A stretch of DNA of 27,013 bases. It comes from Flavobacteriales bacterium UBA958 (GTDB taxonomy: Bacteria; Bacteroidota; Bacteroidia; Flavobacteriales_D; Crocinitomicaceae). The stretch covers positions 1 through 27,013 of the forward strand of contig DBCM01000069.1 of assembly GCA_002293045.1 (NCBI GenBank), written 5' to 3'. This document shows positions 24,482-27,013 of this stretch, one piece after another. The notes beneath the pieces are model-generated. The model was given only the letters and a program-made list of their open reading frames with translations, was not told where the DNA came from and made no database searches. The position numbers were made by a program, and so were the translations under genes. Every line of letters starts with the position of its first letter. Within the stretch, counting starts at the first letter, position 1.

Positions 24482-24900
24482 GAAAGTTTTTATATCACGG
24501 CTTGCTTACCGCGCTTATATCTTCGGTAGTAGTTGCGCTATACCTCTATTCGATTTATAATTTTGTTCCTAAAGGATCCCCTGACCCTTTAGTTGGCATT
24601 GATTCCCCGATGCGAAAGGAACTCACAACAATCAAGATGATAGGAATATATATGCTGCTCTCACTGTTGGCATCATTACTTCTTGCCGTCATGAACCGAT
24701 TTGTTGGTAAATGGGGGGTATTTGGATTGAATGCCCTAATAAGCGCCTGTTCTATTTTGGGGTTTTATGCGGTATTGTCTTATTTGCGAGACGGGTGGGA
24801 TGTTTTTCAAATCATTGGCACCCCACTCGTTTACATTTGGCCATTAATTTGGATGGGTTGCCAGCCTATTTTTTTAATGGGTTCTTCAGATAAACACTAA
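24478..24900 (+). CDS. Four-helix inner-membrane protein, function unknown
   Basis: The 140-residue protein has four hydrophobic segments at about 8-28, 57-78, 82-103 and 112-132, with an external loop after the first helix (FVPKGSPDPLVGIDS). There are no histidines positioned as heme ligands within the helices. The start overlaps the YceI stop by 4 bp, and the cytochrome lipoprotein gene begins 4 bp after its stop. This tight packing argues for a joint role with the neighbouring YceI and cytochrome proteins. I do not recognise the family. Confidence 0.85.
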   Translation: MRKFLYHGLLTALISSVVVALYLYSIYNFVPKGSPDPLVGIDSPMRKELTTIKMIGIYMLLSLLASLLLAVMNRFVGKWGVFGLNALISACSILGFYAVLSYLRDGWDVFQIIGTPLVYIWPLIWMGCQPIFLMGSSDKH

Positions 24901-24904
24901 AAGC

Positions 24905-25261
24905 ATGAATAAATTTGTTTCTTACATTGCCGCCTTAACACTTTTGGGAAGTCTAATGACGTTTTCGTGCACGAAAGATAAAGTGACTGTACTTACCCCG
25001 CTCGATTGCCCAGATACCATTTCATTTAGTGCGCAGGTGTTGCCATTGATACAATCGAATTGTACGGGGTGCCACAATGTTGGGAACGGCACGGGGTATC
25101 TCTTCACCAATCATTCGAATATTAGCGCCTCTGCAAATGCAATTCTAGGTTCTATGCATGCCGACGGCTATCAATTGATGCCACAAGGAGGGCCTGCGTT
25201 GCCAGATTCATTGATTCAGAAAGTAGCGTGTTGGATCGATCAGGGAAAGAAAAATAACTAA
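24905..25261 (+). CDS. Monoheme cytochrome c-like lipoprotein
   Basis: The 118-residue protein is a predicted lipoprotein: leader followed by LMTFSC, with Cys22 as the lipidated residue. A single heme-attachment motif CTGCH (Cys53, Cys56, His57) follows FSAQVLPLIQSN, the usual opening of a cytochrome c domain in this phylum. Met92 in YQLMPQGG is the likely sixth heme ligand, and the domain ends with a VACWIDQGKK helix. It should carry electrons at the periplasmic or outer-membrane surface. It lies between the four-helix protein and the CxxCH surface protein and is probably co-transcribed with them. Confidence 0.92.
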   Translation: MNKFVSYIAALTLLGSLMTFSCTKDKVTVLTPLDCPDTISFSAQVLPLIQSNCTGCHNVGNGTGYLFTNHSNISASANAILGSMHADGYQLMPQGGPALPDSLIQKVACWIDQGKKNN

Positions 25262-25287
25262 TTTAGTAGAGAATTATAAAATTAAAG

Positions 25288-26145
25288 ATGATGCGTATAG
25301 TTCTAATTTTACCTGCAGTTGCATTACTAATGTCTGGCTTTGCTTATTTCTCTGTAGACTCATCCCAGCATGGATTTATGCGATCACCGAAGAATAGCGG
25401 CGGTGTATCGCCGGGAATGACAGGTGCTCCTAATGAAAGCAACTGTACACAATGCCACTCAGGATCAGTTCAGAACGGGGACTCTGAGAACATCCTAAGC
25501 ATTCTAGATGGAGTCACTCCCGTGAATACGTATACACCAGGGCAACAATATAATGTCAACTTGCTCATGGCTTCAAATCCTGTAAAGAAGGGTTTTCAAG
25601 CCACTGCGCTTACAGCATCAAACAACATGGCAGGTGGATTTACTGGACAAGCGGGCAATACTTCTATTAATGGAGGGGCAAAAAAATATGCGAACCACAC
25701 ATCATTGAGCAATACTGGTGCAGCAGCGCCTACTTGGTCATGGACATGGACTGCGCCAGCTGCGGGATCCGGACCGATTACCTTTTATGTGGCGACTAAT
25801 AAAACGAACAACAACAATAACAATAATGGAGATATAATTTATTTATCACAGCATGTAATTCAAGAGGCATCGAATAGCAACGTGTCGGAACAAGCAGAGC
25901 AAGCGATCCAGCTAATTCAAATCACGGACGATTATGTAAGATTTAACATTCCTTCCGGCATTGATCAGGTAAATGGCTTGGCCATCTACAATTCAACAGG
26001 TGATATGGTCTCTTTTTCCCCAAGCATCAAGGCATACAACAGTGAAATTTCGATTGAGCGAGGTTCGAAATTATCTCATGGAGTTTATTTTATTTCCATG
26101 AATATTAACCGTAGACTGTATACGGAGCGGATTTTCCTTCAATAA
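25288..26145 (+). CDS. T9SS-sorted protein with CxxCH choice-of-anchor-V-like domain
   Basis: The 285-residue protein has a signal peptide (about 1-20). A heme-type motif CTQCH (Cys53, Cys56, His57) sits in a SPGMTGAPNESNCTQCHSG context, then a beta-sandwich domain (YTPGQQYNVNLL, GFQATAL, WSWTWTAP, ITFYVATN) like the choice-of-anchor V / Reeler-type domain. A type A T9SS sorting domain follows (about 205-285; HGVYFISM, ERIFLQ). A run of seven Asn (174-180) is encoded by AAC/AAT repeats. The start could be either of two adjacent ATGs. It follows the cytochrome lipoprotein by 26 bp; the pairing suggests a surface-exposed heme protein receiving electrons from, or giving them to, that cytochrome. 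Confidence 0.87.
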   Translation: MMRIVLILPAVALLMSGFAYFSVDSSQHGFMRSPKNSGGVSPGMTGAPNESNCTQCHSGSVQNGDSENILSILDGVTPVNTYTPGQQYNVNLLMASNPVKKGFQATALTASNNMAGGFTGQAGNTSINGGAKKYANHTSLSNTGAAAPTWSWTWTAPAAGSGPITFYVATNKTNNNNNNNGDIIYLSQHVIQEASNSNVSEQAEQAIQLIQITDDYVRFNIPSGIDQVNGLAIYNSTGDMVSFSPSIKAYNSEISIERGSKLSHGVYFISMNINRRLYTERIFLQ

Positions 26146-26290
26146 GTATTCAAAGCTCAAAAATTCAGGCCTATTCTTTTTTTTTGGGTTTAATGCATTC
26201 ATTTGCAGGCAGTTCAACTTGCTCTTAAAATTGTTGTAACCTTTTGCATCCAGAAGCCGTTAAAAAAACTTCAAATTTTGTTTGTTAAAA

Positions 26291-26321
26291 TTTGGTGAAT
26301 GCAAAAGAGTGTGTATCTTTG
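26291..26321 (+). promoter_or_regulatory. rRNA promoter P1 (TTTG-N19-TATCTTTG)
   Basis: TTTG (26291-26294) and TATCTTTG (26314-26321) are separated by exactly 19 bp, a perfect match to the Bacteroidota -33/-7 consensus. An A/T-rich stretch upstream (about 26263-26290) could act as an UP element. The GC-rich CACCCCGC directly after the -7 box looks like a discriminator of the kind linked to growth-rate control. Confidence 0.9.
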
Positions 26322-26397
26322 CACCCCGCAATTGAGAAAAACATCACAAACGAGTGAATAAGTTTTAAAGAGAAGAAAAAGATTTTTGACATTTTTC

Positions 26398-26427
26398 TTT
26401 GCAATTAAAAAAGAGTTTGTATCTTTG
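26398..26427 (+). promoter_or_regulatory. rRNA promoter P2 (TTTG-N18-TATCTTTG)
   Basis: A second promoter lies 106 bp downstream of P1: TTTG (26398-26401), 18 bp, TATCTTTG (26420-26427), again followed by GCACCCCGC. The sequences around the two -7 boxes are nearly identical, so this is a duplicated tandem promoter. Confidence 0.85.
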
Positions 26428-26497
26428 CACCCCGCTAAATAAGATTAGAGGGTTTATTAGCAGCTAGAGTTTGATTACTTACCTGCGACGAATGAAG

Positions 26498-26507
26498 TTC
26501 ATTGACG
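26498..26507 (+). promoter_or_regulatory. boxA-like antitermination motif in rRNA leader
   Basis: TTCATTGACG in the leader, followed by TATTGAG, resembles the TTCTTTGACATATTG element commonly seen ahead of 16S genes in this phylum and the boxA of other rRNA leaders. The rest of 26146-26581 holds the two promoters and leader RNA; no gene was seen there. Confidence 0.45.
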
Positions 26508-26581
26508 TATTGAGAAACAAGGAAACAGCGTTTTAAAGAATAAAACAACATCTCGAGCTCTTACAAATTCAAAGTTATTAT

Positions 26582-27013
<432 letters not shown>

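Noticed and set aside
25807..25827. AAC/AAT repeat coding for seven Asn as a phase-variation site
   Set aside because: The unit is three bases, so length change stays in frame, and the tract is short; it is probably a flexible linker.

Overview
The window comes from a Bacteroidota genome, most likely order Flavobacteriales (a Crocinitomicaceae or Cryomorphaceae type of organism; this rank is inference). The evidence is: the 5' third of a Bacteroidota-like 16S rRNA gene at the right end; promoters with the Bacteroidota -33/-7 signature (TTTG, then TAnnTTTG) instead of -35/-10 boxes; type IX secretion (T9SS) C-terminal sorting domains; a CarboxypepD_reg TonB-dependent receptor; and families largely confined to this phylum (DUF5777, DUF4920, DUF5723-like OmpA protein with thrombospondin type 3 repeats). 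A-rich leaders without Shine-Dalgarno sequences fit this too.

Layout. 1-2657 (minus): the chaperone gene htpG followed by a membrane-anchored TerB/DnaJ co-chaperone-like gene cut by the window edge. 2793-4828 (plus): a multi-pass membrane protein overlapping a short-chain dehydrogenase. 4825-8601 (minus): an MsbA/YheI-type ABC exporter, a cytosolic substrate-binding-protein-like gene and a secreted protein with a GCTDP motif, each overlapping the next. 8633-15898 (minus): a PhoR-like histidine kinase, a PhoB-like response regulator, a T9SS-exported beta-helix/PKD protein and a TonB-dependent receptor. 15983-20703 (minus): an unrecognised exported protein and an OmpA-family outer-membrane protein. 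20778-22982: rnhB, a secreted protein plus DUF4920 lipoprotein pair, a previously unlisted small membrane ORF and 5-formyltetrahydrofolate cyclo-ligase. 23021-26145 (plus): a compact cluster of DUF5777 barrel, YceI, a four-helix membrane protein, a cytochrome c lipoprotein and a CxxCH choice-of-anchor-V-like T9SS protein. 26146-27013: tandem rRNA promoters, leader and the start of 16S rRNA.

The most interesting signal is regulatory. The T9SS beta-helix gene and the TonB receptor gene have nearly superimposable upstream regions: half-sites with a (T/A)TAA core repeated every 11 bp (four copies and three copies), the last half-site 27 nt before an ACTTTG -7-like core, and that core 17 nt before the ATG. 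This geometry is what is expected of an OmpR/PhoB-family response regulator, and such a regulator plus its kinase lies immediately downstream. A strong intrinsic terminator sits only a few bases ahead of the regulator's start codon, so regulator expression may depend on readthrough of the gene it appears to control. I infer a self-contained, probably nutrient (possibly phosphate) responsive surface-uptake locus.

All statements rest on reading the sequence and on family knowledge; no searches or structure predictions were run.
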